64,000 bases of DNA, taken from assembly GCA_002405835.1 (NCBI GenBank), contig DHMO01000005.1, forward strand, positions 62,001 through 126,000, given 5' to 3'. Of the stretch, positions 50,975-59,731 are shown piece by piece. Each line of letters begins with the position of its first letter. The first letter of the stretch is position 1. The notes below the pieces were generated by a model that worked only from the letters and a program-made list of their open reading frames with translations, searched no databases and had not been told where the DNA came from. The DNA is from Lentisphaeria bacterium UBA4640 (lineage in GTDB: Bacteria > Verrucomicrobiota > Lentisphaeria > Victivallales > UBA1829). The position numbers and the translations under genes were made by a program.

Positions 50975-52633
50975 TTATTTGCCAAGACAAGGAATTTTGA
51001 AAATTGTTTCATTCAATTCGCTCCAGCGGTGAACAACGATGCTCGGGGCGAGTTTCTGGAGAATGGGGATTCCGCGTCCGCTGACGGCATGCGCGTCGCT
51101 GAGCTGTTCCAGTTTCTCATCGGGCGAAAGTTCCGTTCCGGGCTCTTCCTGCTGATGGAAATCCCATTTGCTCCCGCGGTCCCACACGGTGATGCGGAGA
51201 CCCGTTTTCGGGAGGCAGATGAGGTGCAGTACAATGATTTCTTCGCTCTGCTCGTCTCTCTTGAATCCGTGTTTCACGATGTTCGTCAGGAATTCGGACA
51301 GGAGAAGTTCCAGACGGACGCTTGCGCTTTCCGTGTGACAGCAGGCATTGAGTTCCCGCACGGCTTCCTGAACGCAGTCGTCGACATGCAGGTGATTCGC
51401 CGGAATGAGATGGACGATTTCCCGTTCCTGCAGACGGGGCTCTTTCCGCAGGGCAAGAATCGAGCAGTCATCCTGCTGGTAACGGTAGCCTGCATTGGCG
51501 AGCGCTTCATAGACGCGTTCGGGAAGCGACCAGATGCCGTTGTCTCCTGCGTCGGAATTCAGAATCTGTTCGCGCAGGAGTTTGGTAAAAAGCCCCGGCG
51601 GGAGGCATTCGTTGCCGTCGGAATCCTTTGTGAGGTCGATGAGCCCGTCGGAGCAGATCAGAAAAACGGCGTCGTCGGGAAAATGAAATTCCGCAACGTC
51701 ATTTTTGCTGATTTTTGTTCCGCGGAGCATTCCCAGCGGGATGGCTCCGCGTTTTTCCGGGTTGATGAAAAGCTGTTCCCCGGTGGACTGGCGGATGCAG
51801 AGAAGCGACGGTATGCCGGCGTTGAGCGTGCGCAGTATATTGTTCTTGAAGTCGAAATAGATGATTTTTGCACACATGTAGACAATGCTGGAGAGGTGTG
51901 TGCAGAGGAAGTCGTTGAGATCCTGAGCGATGATGTCGGGACGGTTTCCGCTCTTTTCGTTGACGATCTGCTTGAGGAATGTCTGAACCGCCATCATGGC
52001 GAGTGCGGCGTGCGTGCCGTGTCCGGAAATGTCACCGAAGATGAAGAGCGCGGAGTGGTCGCTGAGTGGAAAATATTCAAAGAGGTCGCCGCTGATCTGC
52101 TTGAACGGACGGTAGAGACAGGAGTATTCGCATCCGTTTCCCTTGTGCGCCCAGGGCGGGAGGACCGCCTGCTGAACAAGGGCGGCGAGGGAGAGGTTCC
52201 GGTTCATCTGGGCTTCCTGAGCGATCAGAACTTCGCGGAGGTGGAACGAATGACAGACCTGGCGGAGCTTGTTCAAGAGCAGTTTTGTACCCGCGCCCTT
52301 CGGCAGATAGTAGGAGAAAAGGTCGTCCATGATCTGCGTGAAGAGTTCGTTGTTGAATCCGTTCGAGGCGGAGGTCAGATAGATGAACGGAATGTACGCG
52401 TTGAACGCACGGACCTGTTTGCGGAATTCGAAGCCGTTGACGGGTTCCATGAAAATATCGGAAATGACGACGTCGAAATTCTTCTGTTTGAGAAGCGCGA
52501 GCGCCTCGTCCGCGTGTTCCGTTGCTTCAAGCCTGAACTCGGTGTTCCGGAGAAAGGCTTTGAGTACGAAAGAGATAAGCGGTTCGTCGTCGAGCAGAAG
52601 GATGTTGAATGTCTTGTTGCCGTCAATTTCCAT
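50975..52633 (-). CDS. response regulator with PP2C phosphatase and RsbW-like kinase domains
   Basis: A 552-residue regulator. The receiver domain (1-125) has phospho-acceptor Asp59 and conserved Lys112. A SpoIIE/RsbU-type PP2C phosphatase (about 165-400) has metal ligands Asp183, Asp201, Asp329 and Asp389. An RsbW-like HATPase (about 415-550) has N-box Glu447/Asn451, Asp485 and GRG at 519-521. It can thus both dephosphorylate and phosphorylate a STAS protein, under phosphorelay control, and the STAS gene is in the same operon. ATG 52633 has no clear ribosome-binding site. The frame stays open upstream through a 15-unit tetranucleotide array, and a well-formed start site lies beyond it in another frame (ATG 52863). 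The true N-terminus may therefore depend on repeat number. Confidence 0.88.
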   Translation of the reverse strand: MEIDGNKTFNILLLDDEPLISFVLKAFLRNTEFRLEATEHADEALALLKQKNFDVVISDIFMEPVNGFEFRKQVRAFNAYIPFIYLTSASNGFNNELFTQIMDDLFSYYLPKGAGTKLLLNKLRQVCHSFHLREVLIAQEAQMNRNLSLAALVQQAVLPPWAHKGNGCEYSCLYRPFKQISGDLFEYFPLSDHSALFIFGDISGHGTHAALAMMAVQTFLKQIVNEKSGNRPDIIAQDLNDFLCTHLSSIVYMCAKIIYFDFKNNILRTLNAGIPSLLCIRQSTGEQLFINPEKRGAIPLGMLRGTKISKNDVAEFHFPDDAVFLICSDGLIDLTKDSDGNECLPPGLFTKLLREQILNSDAGDNGIWSLPERVYEALANAGYRYQQDDCSILALRKEPRLQEREIVHLIPANHLHVDDCVQEAVRELNACCHTESASVRLELLLSEFLTNIVKHGFKRDEQSEEIIVLHLICLPKTGLRITVWDRGSKWDFHQQEEPGTELSPDEKLEQLSDAHAVSGRGIPILQKLAPSIVVHRWSELNETIFKIPCLGK

Positions 52634-52665
52634 TTCTTGTGCCGCTGTTGGTTCCGGATGTTTTT

Positions 52666-52863
<198 letters not shown>

Positions 52864-52900
52864 TCGTTGCAGACTCCGTATTGTCGTTTTCCATGCTTGT

Positions 52901-52928
52901 AATATAGCACATTTTTTCTTAATATCAA
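52901..52928 (-). promoter_or_regulatory. putative promoter of the polysaccharide operon
   Basis: On the minus strand, TTGATA (52928-52923), a 16-bp spacer and TATATT (52906-52901) place transcription start near 52894. The tetranucleotide array therefore lies in the transcript and not in the promoter spacer. Confidence 0.6.
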
Positions 52929-53089
52929 GTGTTTTAGGAAAATAAGTAGTATCTGTTATCATTTATAGTTCTTAATAATTGAGGTTTCGGAAAAGAAATT
53001 TTTGCGGAAAGTGCGGAATTGGCGTTTGCAATAATCGGAAAGTGTGGCATTTTACCGTTGTAAAAAAACATAACCTCAAGGTGCAAAGA

Positions 53090-54157
53090 ATGAAGATACT
53101 TGTTGGACTCAGCGGCGGAGTCGATTCCGCAGTCGCCGCACTTCTGCTGAAACAGGCCGGACACGAGGTCGCCGGGGCGACTATGGCGATCTGGAGCGGA
53201 AAGAACCCGTGGAAGGGCGGACACCGCAATGCGTGCTACGGTCCGGATGAAAAAGAGGATATCGAGAGCGCCCGTGCGGTTGCGGAGACGATCGGCATTC
53301 CGTACCATGTGTTCGACTGCTCGTCGGAATATGAAAAAATCGTTATTGAGAACTTCAAGGACGAGTACAGCGCGGGGCGCACGCCGAATCCGTGCATCCG
53401 CTGCAACAGCCTTGTGAAATTCGGCGTCCTTCCGTTCGTGGCGAAGCGCGCCGGAATCGGATTTGAAAAATTCGCGACCGGACACTATGTGCGTCTGCGC
53501 GAACAGGACGGACGGTTCCAGCTTCTGCGCGCGGTTGACCCGGCGAAGGATCAGTCGTACTTTCTGTACCGTCTGAAACAGAATCAGCTTGCGAATGTGC
53601 TTTTCCCGCTTGGCGAGCACTGCAAATCGGAAATCCGCCGGATTGCAGCCGAGAACGGACTTCCGGTGAGCGACAAGCCGGACAGCCAGGATTTCTATTC
53701 GGGCGACTACCGCGAACTTCTCCAGCGCTCGGATGAGAAAGGCGACATCGTTGATGAGAACGGCAAGGTCGTCGGTTCGCACAGCGGCTTCTGGAATTAC
53801 ACGATCGGACAGCGCCGCGGGCTCGGCGTGGCGGCGAAGCATCCGCTCTACGTGGTGCGCGTCGATCCCGAAAAGAACATTGTGTACGTTGGACCGGAAG
53901 AGATGCTGAAGAAGACGAAAATCCGCGTCACCGACCTTAACTGGAGCGGCATTCCGTCGCTGGATGCGCCGCGCGACGTGCGGATCAAGGTCCGTTCGAT
54001 GGGCGTCGGCACGGCAGGTTCGATCACACCGAATGCGGACGGTTCCGTTGCGGTGACGTTCTATGAGGAACAGAAATCCCCCACGCCGGGGCAGTCGGCG
54101 GTTTTCTACGACGGCGAACTCATGCTTGGCGGCGGACTGATTGAGGATGTTGACTGA
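53090..54157 (+). CDS. mnmA: tRNA-specific 2-thiouridylase, variant lacking the second catalytic cysteine
   Basis: A 355-residue MnmA/TrmU that 2-thiolates U34 of Lys, Glu and Gln tRNAs. The ATP PP-loop is SGGVDSA (8-14), and the catalytic Cys102 lies in NPCIRCN with Cys105. E. coli MnmA has a second cysteine (Cys199, D-S-x-G-I-C-F); here the same place reads KPDSQDFYSG, with no cysteine. Cys49, Cys102 and Cys105 could instead hold an Fe-S cluster, as proposed for some MnmA proteins. The start at 53090 has AAGGTG upstream; an open frame from 52979 has no good start. Its stop overlaps the hydE start as TGATG. Confidence 0.9.
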   Translation: MKILVGLSGGVDSAVAALLLKQAGHEVAGATMAIWSGKNPWKGGHRNACYGPDEKEDIESARAVAETIGIPYHVFDCSSEYEKIVIENFKDEYSAGRTPNPCIRCNSLVKFGVLPFVAKRAGIGFEKFATGHYVRLREQDGRFQLLRAVDPAKDQSYFLYRLKQNQLANVLFPLGEHCKSEIRRIAAENGLPVSDKPDSQDFYSGDYRELLQRSDEKGDIVDENGKVVGSHSGFWNYTIGQRRGLGVAAKHPLYVVRVDPEKNIVYVGPEEMLKKTKIRVTDLNWSGIPSLDAPRDVRIKVRSMGVGTAGSITPNADGSVAVTFYEEQKSPTPGQSAVFYDGELMLGGGLIEDVD

Positions 54158-55224
54158 TGACGGATGCGGAACTGAAACATTTTCTTGACCTGACGGATCC
54201 GGAAGAGCAGGCGGAACTTTTCCGTTCCGCATACGAGATGAAACTGCGCTATATCGGTCCGCGAGTGAGTCTGCGCGGTCTTGTGGAGATCAGCAACATC
54301 TGCCGCAAGAACTGTTTCTACTGCGGAATCCGTGCGGGCAACGCAAATCTCAAGCGGTACCGGATTTCCAAAGAGGAGATTGTCAGTTCCGCGCTCTGGG
54401 CATATGATCATCATTACGGTTCCGTGGTTCTGCAGTCCGGCGAAGTCGTTTCGGATGAATTCACAGAATTCGTCGAATCCTGCGTCCGCGGGATAATGGA
54501 GCGGACGGAGGGGCAAGTCGGGCTGACGCTCTGCTGCGGCGAACAGGAACCCGCAGTTTACGAGCGCTGGCGCAAGGCCGGCGCACACCGTTACCTGCTG
54601 CGGATTGAGGCATCGGAGCCGGAACTTTATCATCAGCTTCATCCGAATGACCGGACGCATGATTTCGAGACGCGCAAACAGTGTCTCCGTTCGTTGCGCG
54701 CATTGGATTACCAGGTCGGTTCCGGAGTCATGATCGGGCTTCCGGGACAGACGACGGATCATCTGGTGCGGGACCTGCGCTTTTTCGAGGAGTTCGATCT
54801 GGACATGATCGGCATGGGACCTTACATTCCGCATGCCGACACGCCGCTCGGAAAGGGGATCGCGTTCACGCCGGAGTACATGCGCGGACATCTGGAAAAG
54901 GGGTTGCGCATGATCGCCTGCACGCGTCTGCTGCTGAAGGACGTGAACATTGCGTCGACGACTGCGCTTCAGGCTCTTTCGGACGACGGACGCGAGCGCG
55001 GTCTGCTTGCCGGAGCGAACGTGATTATGCCGAACGTTACGGATACTTCGTACCGCCGCGGCTACCAGCTCTATGCGAACAAGCCGAGTCTGGATGAGAA
55101 TTCGCAGCAGTCTTGCGACGGGCTGACACGGCGGATCGCATCAATCGGCGAGGAGATTCTGTGGGATCAGCACGGGGATTCGCACCATTATTTTGAACGG
55201 ACGGCACAAAAATCCGGTAAATAG
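54157..55224 (+). CDS. hydE: [FeFe]-hydrogenase maturase HydE (radical SAM)
   Basis: A 355-residue radical SAM protein. The [4Fe-4S] cysteines are in CRKNCFYC (Cys49, Cys53, Cys56), near the start as in HydE/BioB-type enzymes. The C-terminal region (NVIMPNVTDTSYRRGYQLY) matches the HydE family. HydE helps build the dithiolate bridge of the H-cluster, implying an [FeFe] hydrogenase elsewhere in the genome. No hydF, hydG or hydrogenase gene is in the window, so a HydE-like paralogue such as PylB cannot be fully excluded. It is translationally coupled to mnmA; its last codons overlap the GH36 operator repeats. Confidence 0.88.
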   Translation: MTDAELKHFLDLTDPEEQAELFRSAYEMKLRYIGPRVSLRGLVEISNICRKNCFYCGIRAGNANLKRYRISKEEIVSSALWAYDHHYGSVVLQSGEVVSDEFTEFVESCVRGIMERTEGQVGLTLCCGEQEPAVYERWRKAGAHRYLLRIEASEPELYHQLHPNDRTHDFETRKQCLRSLRALDYQVGSGVMIGLPGQTTDHLVRDLRFFEEFDLDMIGMGPYIPHADTPLGKGIAFTPEYMRGHLEKGLRMIACTRLLLKDVNIASTTALQALSDDGRERGLLAGANVIMPNVTDTSYRRGYQLYANKPSLDENSQQSCDGLTRRIASIGEEILWDQHGDSHHYFERTAQKSGK

Positions 55225-55237
55225 CACAAAACTCCGC
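55204..55237 (+). promoter_or_regulatory. tandem direct-repeat operator upstream of GH36 gene
   Basis: GCACAAAAATCCGG (from 55204) and GCACAAAACTCCGC (from 55224) match at 12 of 14 positions with an exact 20-bp period, ending beside the -35. Near-copies of the same layout precede the GH4 gene. The first copy lies inside the end of hydE. The two downstream araC genes are the obvious candidate regulators. Confidence 0.55.
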
Positions 55238-55265
55238 TTGCACAAGCGTTTTTCGGCTGTAGTTT
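55238..55265 (+). promoter_or_regulatory. putative promoter of GH36-araC-araC
   Basis: TTGCAC (55238-55243), a 16-bp spacer and TAGTTT (55260-55265). The -35 overlaps CGCTTGCACAAGCG (55235-55248) followed by TTTTT, so the same sequence could also be a weak terminator of hydE. Confidence 0.4.
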
Positions 55266-55300
55266 ACTGTAATGCTTGAAACAAAACAAGGATTCGTATC

Positions 55301-57067
55301 ATGAACATTCAGACATCCGTCGGAGAGATTGCGGTAACCGGAGAGTTCGGAACCGCGTGGAATCTTACACATTCGAAAACCGAGCTTGAGCCAGGTCTTG
55401 AGCTTGTGCATCTGCATCTGGAGACGGAGGGGGAACTGCCTCCTCCGCAGTTCAAACTTCAGTGGTACATTCCGCAGGTCGATATTCAGACCCGCTGGGC
55501 GCCGATGGTCAATTTCAACCGCTATCTTCCGCCGAACTGGGGATGCGAAACCAAGTCGAATCTCGCTTCCTCCGCACCGATCATGGCGTTTCTGAACCAG
55601 AAGGGGCAGAACCGGTTCACCGTGGCGATTTCCGAGGCGATCCGCGAGGTGAAGATTTACGGTGGAATTCACGAGGAACGCTGCGAGGTGGAATGCCGCG
55701 CGGAACTTTTCACCGCTCCCGAAGCTCCGCTCCATTCGTATGACGTCACCCTGCGTTTTGACACGCGCGGAATTTTCTATGCGGACGCCATCCGCGCAGT
55801 GACTGACTGGTTCGCAGCGATGCCCGCATACAAGCCGTCGCCCGCGCCCGCCGCCGCGTTCGAACCGATTTATTCTTCCTGGTACAGCTATCATCAGGAG
55901 GTTTTCGACAAGGAGCTGGAAGCGGAATGCGCGCTCGCGAAAGAATACGGCATGAAGGGAATCATCGTCGATGACGGCTGGCAGACGGATGACAACAAAC
56001 GCGGTTATGCGTTCTGCGGCGACTGGGAGATTTCCAAACGCCGTTTCCCCGATATGCCCGCGCATGTCGCGAAGATTCACGAACTCGGCATGAAATACGT
56101 CGTCTGGTTCTCGGTTCCGTTCGTCGGACTGCACAGCAAAGCGTATGAGCACTTCAAGGGGAAATATCTCTATATAAGGAAGGGGCTGAACACGGCGGTT
56201 CTCGACCCGCGCTTCCCGGAAGTCCGCGAGTATCTGATCAACATCTATGAGAACGCTATGCGCGAATGGGGAATCGACGGATTCAAACTGGATTTCATCG
56301 ACTCGATACGTTTTGACGGTGAAGACCCGGCCGTTGCGGAAAACTATGCTGGACGCGACATCAAGTGCCTGCCCGAGGCCGTCGATCTTCTGCTTTCCGA
56401 AACGATGCGCCGTCTGCGCGCAATCAACCCGGATGTGCTGATTGAGTTCCGCCAGAGCTATATCGGACCCGCGATCCGCAAGTACGGGAATATGTTCCGC
56501 GCGGCGGACTGCCCGGCAGACGTGCTTTCGAACCGTGTGCGCACGCTTGACCTGCGCCTGACGACGGGAACGACCGCGGTTCATTCGGACATGCTCGAAT
56601 GGAATTCTGCGGATTCGGCGGAAGTTGCGGCGCTTCAGCTGCTGAATGTCCTGTTCAGCGTTCCGCAGATTTCCGTGAAACTGGAAGTGATTCCGGAGGA
56701 ACACCGCCGGATGCTCCGCTTCTGGCTGAATTTCTGCATCGAACACCGCGATGTTCTGCTGCACGGATACCTGAAGCCGTATCATCCGGAGCTGAACTAC
56801 CCGATCGTCTCGTCGGAAACGGCGAAGGAGAAGGTGATTGCAGTCTACAACTACGGACAGATCGTGAAAGTCGCGTGTGACGCGGGCAAACCGTGCCACA
56901 TTGTCAATGCGACGGAGCGTTCGGAGCTTTATCTGGATCTCGCGGCGACGCCTGCGTCGGTCGAAGCGTTTGACGCGCTGGGACGTCCCGCTCCGGTATG
57001 CGAGCTCAAGGCCGGCTGCGCGAAGGTCGCAATTCCGCGTGCGGGTCTGCTGACTCTGAAGTTCTGA
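55301..57067 (+). CDS. alpha-galactosidase-like glycoside hydrolase (GH36, clan GH-D)
   Basis: A 588-residue clan GH-D enzyme. The N-terminal beta-sandwich (about 1-170) is followed by a TIM barrel. IIVDDGWQ is at 221-228 and the nucleophile is Asp331 in GFKLDFID; an acid/base Asp probably lies in RAADCPADVLSNR. No signal peptide is present, so it works on imported sugars. At 588 residues it is shorter than typical 700-residue GH36 alpha-galactosidases. AAGG precedes the ATG. It is followed by an araC gene after 8 bp and sits behind operator repeats shared with the GH4 gene, which supports an alpha-galactoside role. Confidence 0.87.
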   Translation: MNIQTSVGEIAVTGEFGTAWNLTHSKTELEPGLELVHLHLETEGELPPPQFKLQWYIPQVDIQTRWAPMVNFNRYLPPNWGCETKSNLASSAPIMAFLNQKGQNRFTVAISEAIREVKIYGGIHEERCEVECRAELFTAPEAPLHSYDVTLRFDTRGIFYADAIRAVTDWFAAMPAYKPSPAPAAAFEPIYSSWYSYHQEVFDKELEAECALAKEYGMKGIIVDDGWQTDDNKRGYAFCGDWEISKRRFPDMPAHVAKIHELGMKYVVWFSVPFVGLHSKAYEHFKGKYLYIRKGLNTAVLDPRFPEVREYLINIYENAMREWGIDGFKLDFIDSIRFDGEDPAVAENYAGRDIKCLPEAVDLLLSETMRRLRAINPDVLIEFRQSYIGPAIRKYGNMFRAADCPADVLSNRVRTLDLRLTTGTTAVHSDMLEWNSADSAEVAALQLLNVLFSVPQISVKLEVIPEEHRRMLRFWLNFCIEHRDVLLHGYLKPYHPELNYPIVSSETAKEKVIAVYNYGQIVKVACDAGKPCHIVNATERSELYLDLAATPASVEAFDALGRPAPVCELKAGCAKVAIPRAGLLTLKF

Positions 57068-57075
57068 GGAGCGCG

Positions 57076-57915
57076 ATGAACTGGAACGGCTTTACGGTTC
57101 TCAGCTCCCTGCATCGTCCGGAACTGAATCAGTTTCCAAACATTGCATTGCCGTTCTACGTGCGCTCGACGGGACATTTCCGCCGGGCGCACGGCAGTCT
57201 CGAGGCGGTTCCGCCCGGGGAAAAACCGTTTGTCCAGTTCTACTGGTGCATTGCGGGGGAGGGCGAGATGGAGTGCTCTTCCGGCGCCGCTCCCTGCCGG
57301 ATCAGGAAAGGCGATTTCTTCTACCGTCTTCCGTTTGAGCAGCATTTTTTCCGTTCAACGTCTGCGGACTGGGAGTATCGCTGGGTTGCGTTTGACGGTC
57401 CGGGTGCGGCGGATTTCATGCGGTCGTACAATTATCCGGCGACTCCGTTTCCGGCGGGGGAATGTCCGCTTGAACTTTTTCAGGAGATTGACGCGTGGCT
57501 GCAGGAACTGACTCCTTACAGCTGGCGCAAGATGGTCGTTCTGGTATCGGATATTCTTGCCGCGGCAGGGGGAACGAACCGTGAAGAGACCCTGGAGAAC
57601 CGTCAGCTTCAGGAGGCAATCCGTATCTGTCGCGCGAATTTTCCGAACCCGAATCTGAATATCAACGCCCTTTCGGAGCGGGTGGGCGTGTCGCGGACAA
57701 CGCTGCTGCGTCTGTTCCGCCGCAAAATGAATATGACTCCCTCGGATTATCTGCTTCAGCTCCGGGTGCAGCGGGCGGTTTCGCTGCTGCGTGAGACGCG
57801 TTATCCGCTGATCCGCATCGCGGAGCTTTCGGGATGGAACGACGTCAATTATTTCTGCCGCATCATCAAGCGCGTGACGGGGCGCACGCCGGGAGAAGTC
57901 CGTTCAACCGAGTGA
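57076..57915 (+). CDS. AraC-family transcriptional regulator (first of two)
   Basis: A 279-residue regulator. An N-terminal cupin-like sugar-binding domain (about 20-120) has the GEGEMECSSG and RIRKGDFFYRLP strands. The C-terminal double HTH (about 178-275) has ERVGVSRTTLLRLF as the first helix-turn-helix and LSGWNDVNYFCRIIKRVTGRTP as the AraC signature. ATG 57076 was chosen because the ribosome-binding GAGGAG lies just upstream; the longer frame runs into the GH36 gene. It lies 8 bp after GH36 and likely activates it in response to a galactoside. Confidence 0.9.
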   Translation: MNWNGFTVLSSLHRPELNQFPNIALPFYVRSTGHFRRAHGSLEAVPPGEKPFVQFYWCIAGEGEMECSSGAAPCRIRKGDFFYRLPFEQHFFRSTSADWEYRWVAFDGPGAADFMRSYNYPATPFPAGECPLELFQEIDAWLQELTPYSWRKMVVLVSDILAAAGGTNREETLENRQLQEAIRICRANFPNPNLNINALSERVGVSRTTLLRLFRRKMNMTPSDYLLQLRVQRAVSLLRETRYPLIRIAELSGWNDVNYFCRIIKRVTGRTPGEVRSTE

Positions 57916-57921
57916 CCCGCG

Positions 57922-58809
57922 ATGAAAAAGAGCACCGAACCGACTTTCGATGAGATGTATCCGAGCGAAGTGACGCGCAAGGGCATCCGTTTCCACATGG
58001 CAAGCGCGATCTGGGACTACGGACGGGTCAACATGCTTCCTCTGTGGACAGAATTCGTGCACAATCCGGTTATTCTTCCCGCCGGTTACCGGTTTTCGCA
58101 GACCGCCGTTCCGAATACGGAAATCGAATACATTCTGGATGGTCAAATGGCGATTGAACAGGACGGAATCCGCACGGTTCTCAAGCCGCATGACCTCTGG
58201 ATTCTTCCCGCCGGAACGCCGCAGAGTCTGACGGTCCGTGAGAACTGCCGCAAGATCACTGCAGGAATCAGCGGACAGCTCGTGCATTCCCTGTTTTCCG
58301 GAATGGGAATTTTTGCCAGACCGGTGATCCGCATCGGAAACGATGAACGTCTGCTCTCCGTGATTCGCGAGCTTTATCAGCTATTGCGCGAGAAATCGGA
58401 GGAGACCGTTCCGCATATTTCAGGTCTGACTCTGGAGCTTGTGATGGAAATCGGGCGTGCGGCAAAGACGGCACCGAGTCCCCGGCTCGCGGAGGCGATT
58501 CATATTCTTGAGCGCGGCATAGCCGATGAAATCCGTCTTGACGACGTGGCGGCGCGACTTCATATTTCCACGGATTTTCTGAACCGTCTTTTCCGGCAGG
58601 AGCTCGGGATTACGCCGAAGCGTTATCTGATTGAGCAGCGGATGCATCTTGCATCCTCCCTGCTGACCAACTCGGATTTTTCGGTTCAGGAAATATCTCT
58701 GCGCTGCGGCTACCGGAACCAGTTCGCATTTTCCCGCGAATTCCGTAAAAAATACGGACTTTCGCCATTGCAGTTCCGCAAAAATACACAGAATTTGAAA
58801 AAGATATAA
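57922..58809 (+). CDS. AraC-family transcriptional regulator (second of two)
   Basis: A 295-residue AraC/XylS protein. The N-terminal cupin-type ligand domain (about 40-140) has VLKPHDLWILPAGTPQSL. The C-terminal HTH pair (about 190-290) has ARLHISTDFLNRLFRQELGI and CGYRNQFAFSREFRKKYG. It is not closely similar to the first regulator and may sense a different sugar. It starts 6 bp after the first gene and precedes a promoter that drives the pseudopilin/glycosidase unit, so it could control that unit. Confidence 0.9.
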   Translation: MKKSTEPTFDEMYPSEVTRKGIRFHMASAIWDYGRVNMLPLWTEFVHNPVILPAGYRFSQTAVPNTEIEYILDGQMAIEQDGIRTVLKPHDLWILPAGTPQSLTVRENCRKITAGISGQLVHSLFSGMGIFARPVIRIGNDERLLSVIRELYQLLREKSEETVPHISGLTLELVMEIGRAAKTAPSPRLAEAIHILERGIADEIRLDDVAARLHISTDFLNRLFRQELGITPKRYLIEQRMHLASSLLTNSDFSVQEISLRCGYRNQFAFSREFRKKYGLSPLQFRKNTQNLKKI

Positions 58810-58837
58810 ATCTTCGGTTTACGGCAATAAAATCCGC
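58804..58837 (+). promoter_or_regulatory. candidate operator related to the galactosidase sites
   Basis: GCAATAAAATCCGC (from 58824) resembles the half-sites at 13239 and 55224. A weaker copy (8 of 14 positions) lies exactly 20 bp upstream at 58804. The distance to the -10 is about 11-12 bp, one helical turn, longer than at the other two promoters. Confidence 0.35.
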
Positions 58838-58848
58838 TTTTCCCCCTC

Positions 58849-58877
58849 TTGTTAAAAACGTGTTTCTGCAGTATAAT
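58849..58877 (+). promoter_or_regulatory. putative strong promoter of the pseudopilin/glycosidase unit
   Basis: TTGTTA (58849-58854), a 17-bp spacer and a consensus TATAAT (58872-58877) lie about 70 bp upstream of the pseudopilin-like ATG. Confidence 0.7.
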
Positions 58878-58945
58878 TAACAGCAATGGAAAACTTTATC
58901 CGGGGTTTCCGGAAAAATGAAAACAGAAACGAAAGGTTTTATGCT

Positions 58946-59710
58946 ATGAAAATTTTGTTCCGCTCATTTGTCCGCCGTCTCACAGGGAGATTCCGCAGGT
59001 TTACCCTTGTAGAGCTCCTTGTGGTAATTGCCGTGATTGCCATCCTTGCGGGGATGCTTCTTCCCGCGCTGAATTCTGCACGGGAAAAAGCGCATGAGGT
59101 GACGTGCAAAAACAATCTGAAAACAATCGGTCTTGCCGCGGCGGGATATTCGGGCGACTTTGACGACTGGATTATTCCCTGCACCTCCAAAACAGCCGGA
59201 TATTTCTGGCCGGAGGTGCTGAGCGGCTACGGGGCGGCGTATTCGTATGACCGCACGAAGGTTTCGAATTTCCATTGTCCTTCGGAACGGCGCAACGTTC
59301 CAGGAATGGCCGGATACTTCGCTTCGGATTACGGAATGAACGTCAATGTCGGCGGCTGGTACCGCGAGGGCTCGACCGCGAAGGAGAACATGATCAAGCG
59401 TCTTTCGCAGTTCAAAAACGGGAGCCGTCTGCCATTTATCGCGGGAACGGGCGGGCGCGACGGAGGGCGCATCCGTTTCCGGTCAACGGAGCTGGCGTAC
59501 ATTCACGGCGGAGAGGATTGGCGCAAGCCGTCGGATCTGACTTCCGGGTGGGAGGTTGCGGATGCGCTGACTCTGAAAGGACGTTCCGGTGTCCTCTTCC
59601 TTGACGGTCATGTCGAGGGGCGCACCTTCCCGAGTCTGCTGAACGGGAACGATGCATATTATTACATGAAAGACGGGGACAACATCCCGAACGGTGCAAC
59701 TGATTTTTAA
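58946..59710 (+). CDS. pseudopilin-like protein, prepilin N-terminal motif with H-X9-DG-type end
   Basis: A 254-residue secreted protein. A basic N-terminus is followed by the prepilin peptidase site R18/F19-T-L-V-E23 and a hydrophobic helix (19-43) ending in [13 protein letters not shown]. The C-terminus has [10 protein letters not shown], the DGH-type motif of the family often called H-X9-DG or DUF1559-like. Such proteins are abundant in Lentisphaerota and Planctomycetota and probably serve as minor pilins or surface proteins of type II-like systems. ATG 58946 was chosen because AAAGG lies just upstream; the frame from 58886 would add 20 residues in front of the basic segment. It heads the glycosidase unit. 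Confidence 0.85.
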   Translation: MKILFRSFVRRLTGRFRRFTLVELLVVIAVIAILAGMLLPALNSAREKAHEVTCKNNLKTIGLAAAGYSGDFDDWIIPCTSKTAGYFWPEVLSGYGAAYSYDRTKVSNFHCPSERRNVPGMAGYFASDYGMNVNVGGWYREGSTAKENMIKRLSQFKNGSRLPFIAGTGGRDGGRIRFRSTELAYIHGGEDWRKPSDLTSGWEVADALTLKGRSGVLFLDGHVEGRTFPSLLNGNDAYYYMKDGDNIPNGATDF

Positions 59711-59731
59711 GATAACACAAGGAGTTTTTTT

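Noticed and set aside
52979..53079. 8-bp inverted repeat TTGAGGTT/AACCTCAA flanking the mnmA leader
   Set aside because: Arms are about 90 bp apart and short; expected by chance in AT-rich sequence, though the second arm touches the ribosome-binding site.
55235..55253. CGCTTGCACAAGCG followed by TTTTT as a hydE terminator
   Set aside because: The stem is only 5-6 bp with a 2-4-nt loop and overlaps a plausible -35; kept only as an alternative reading.
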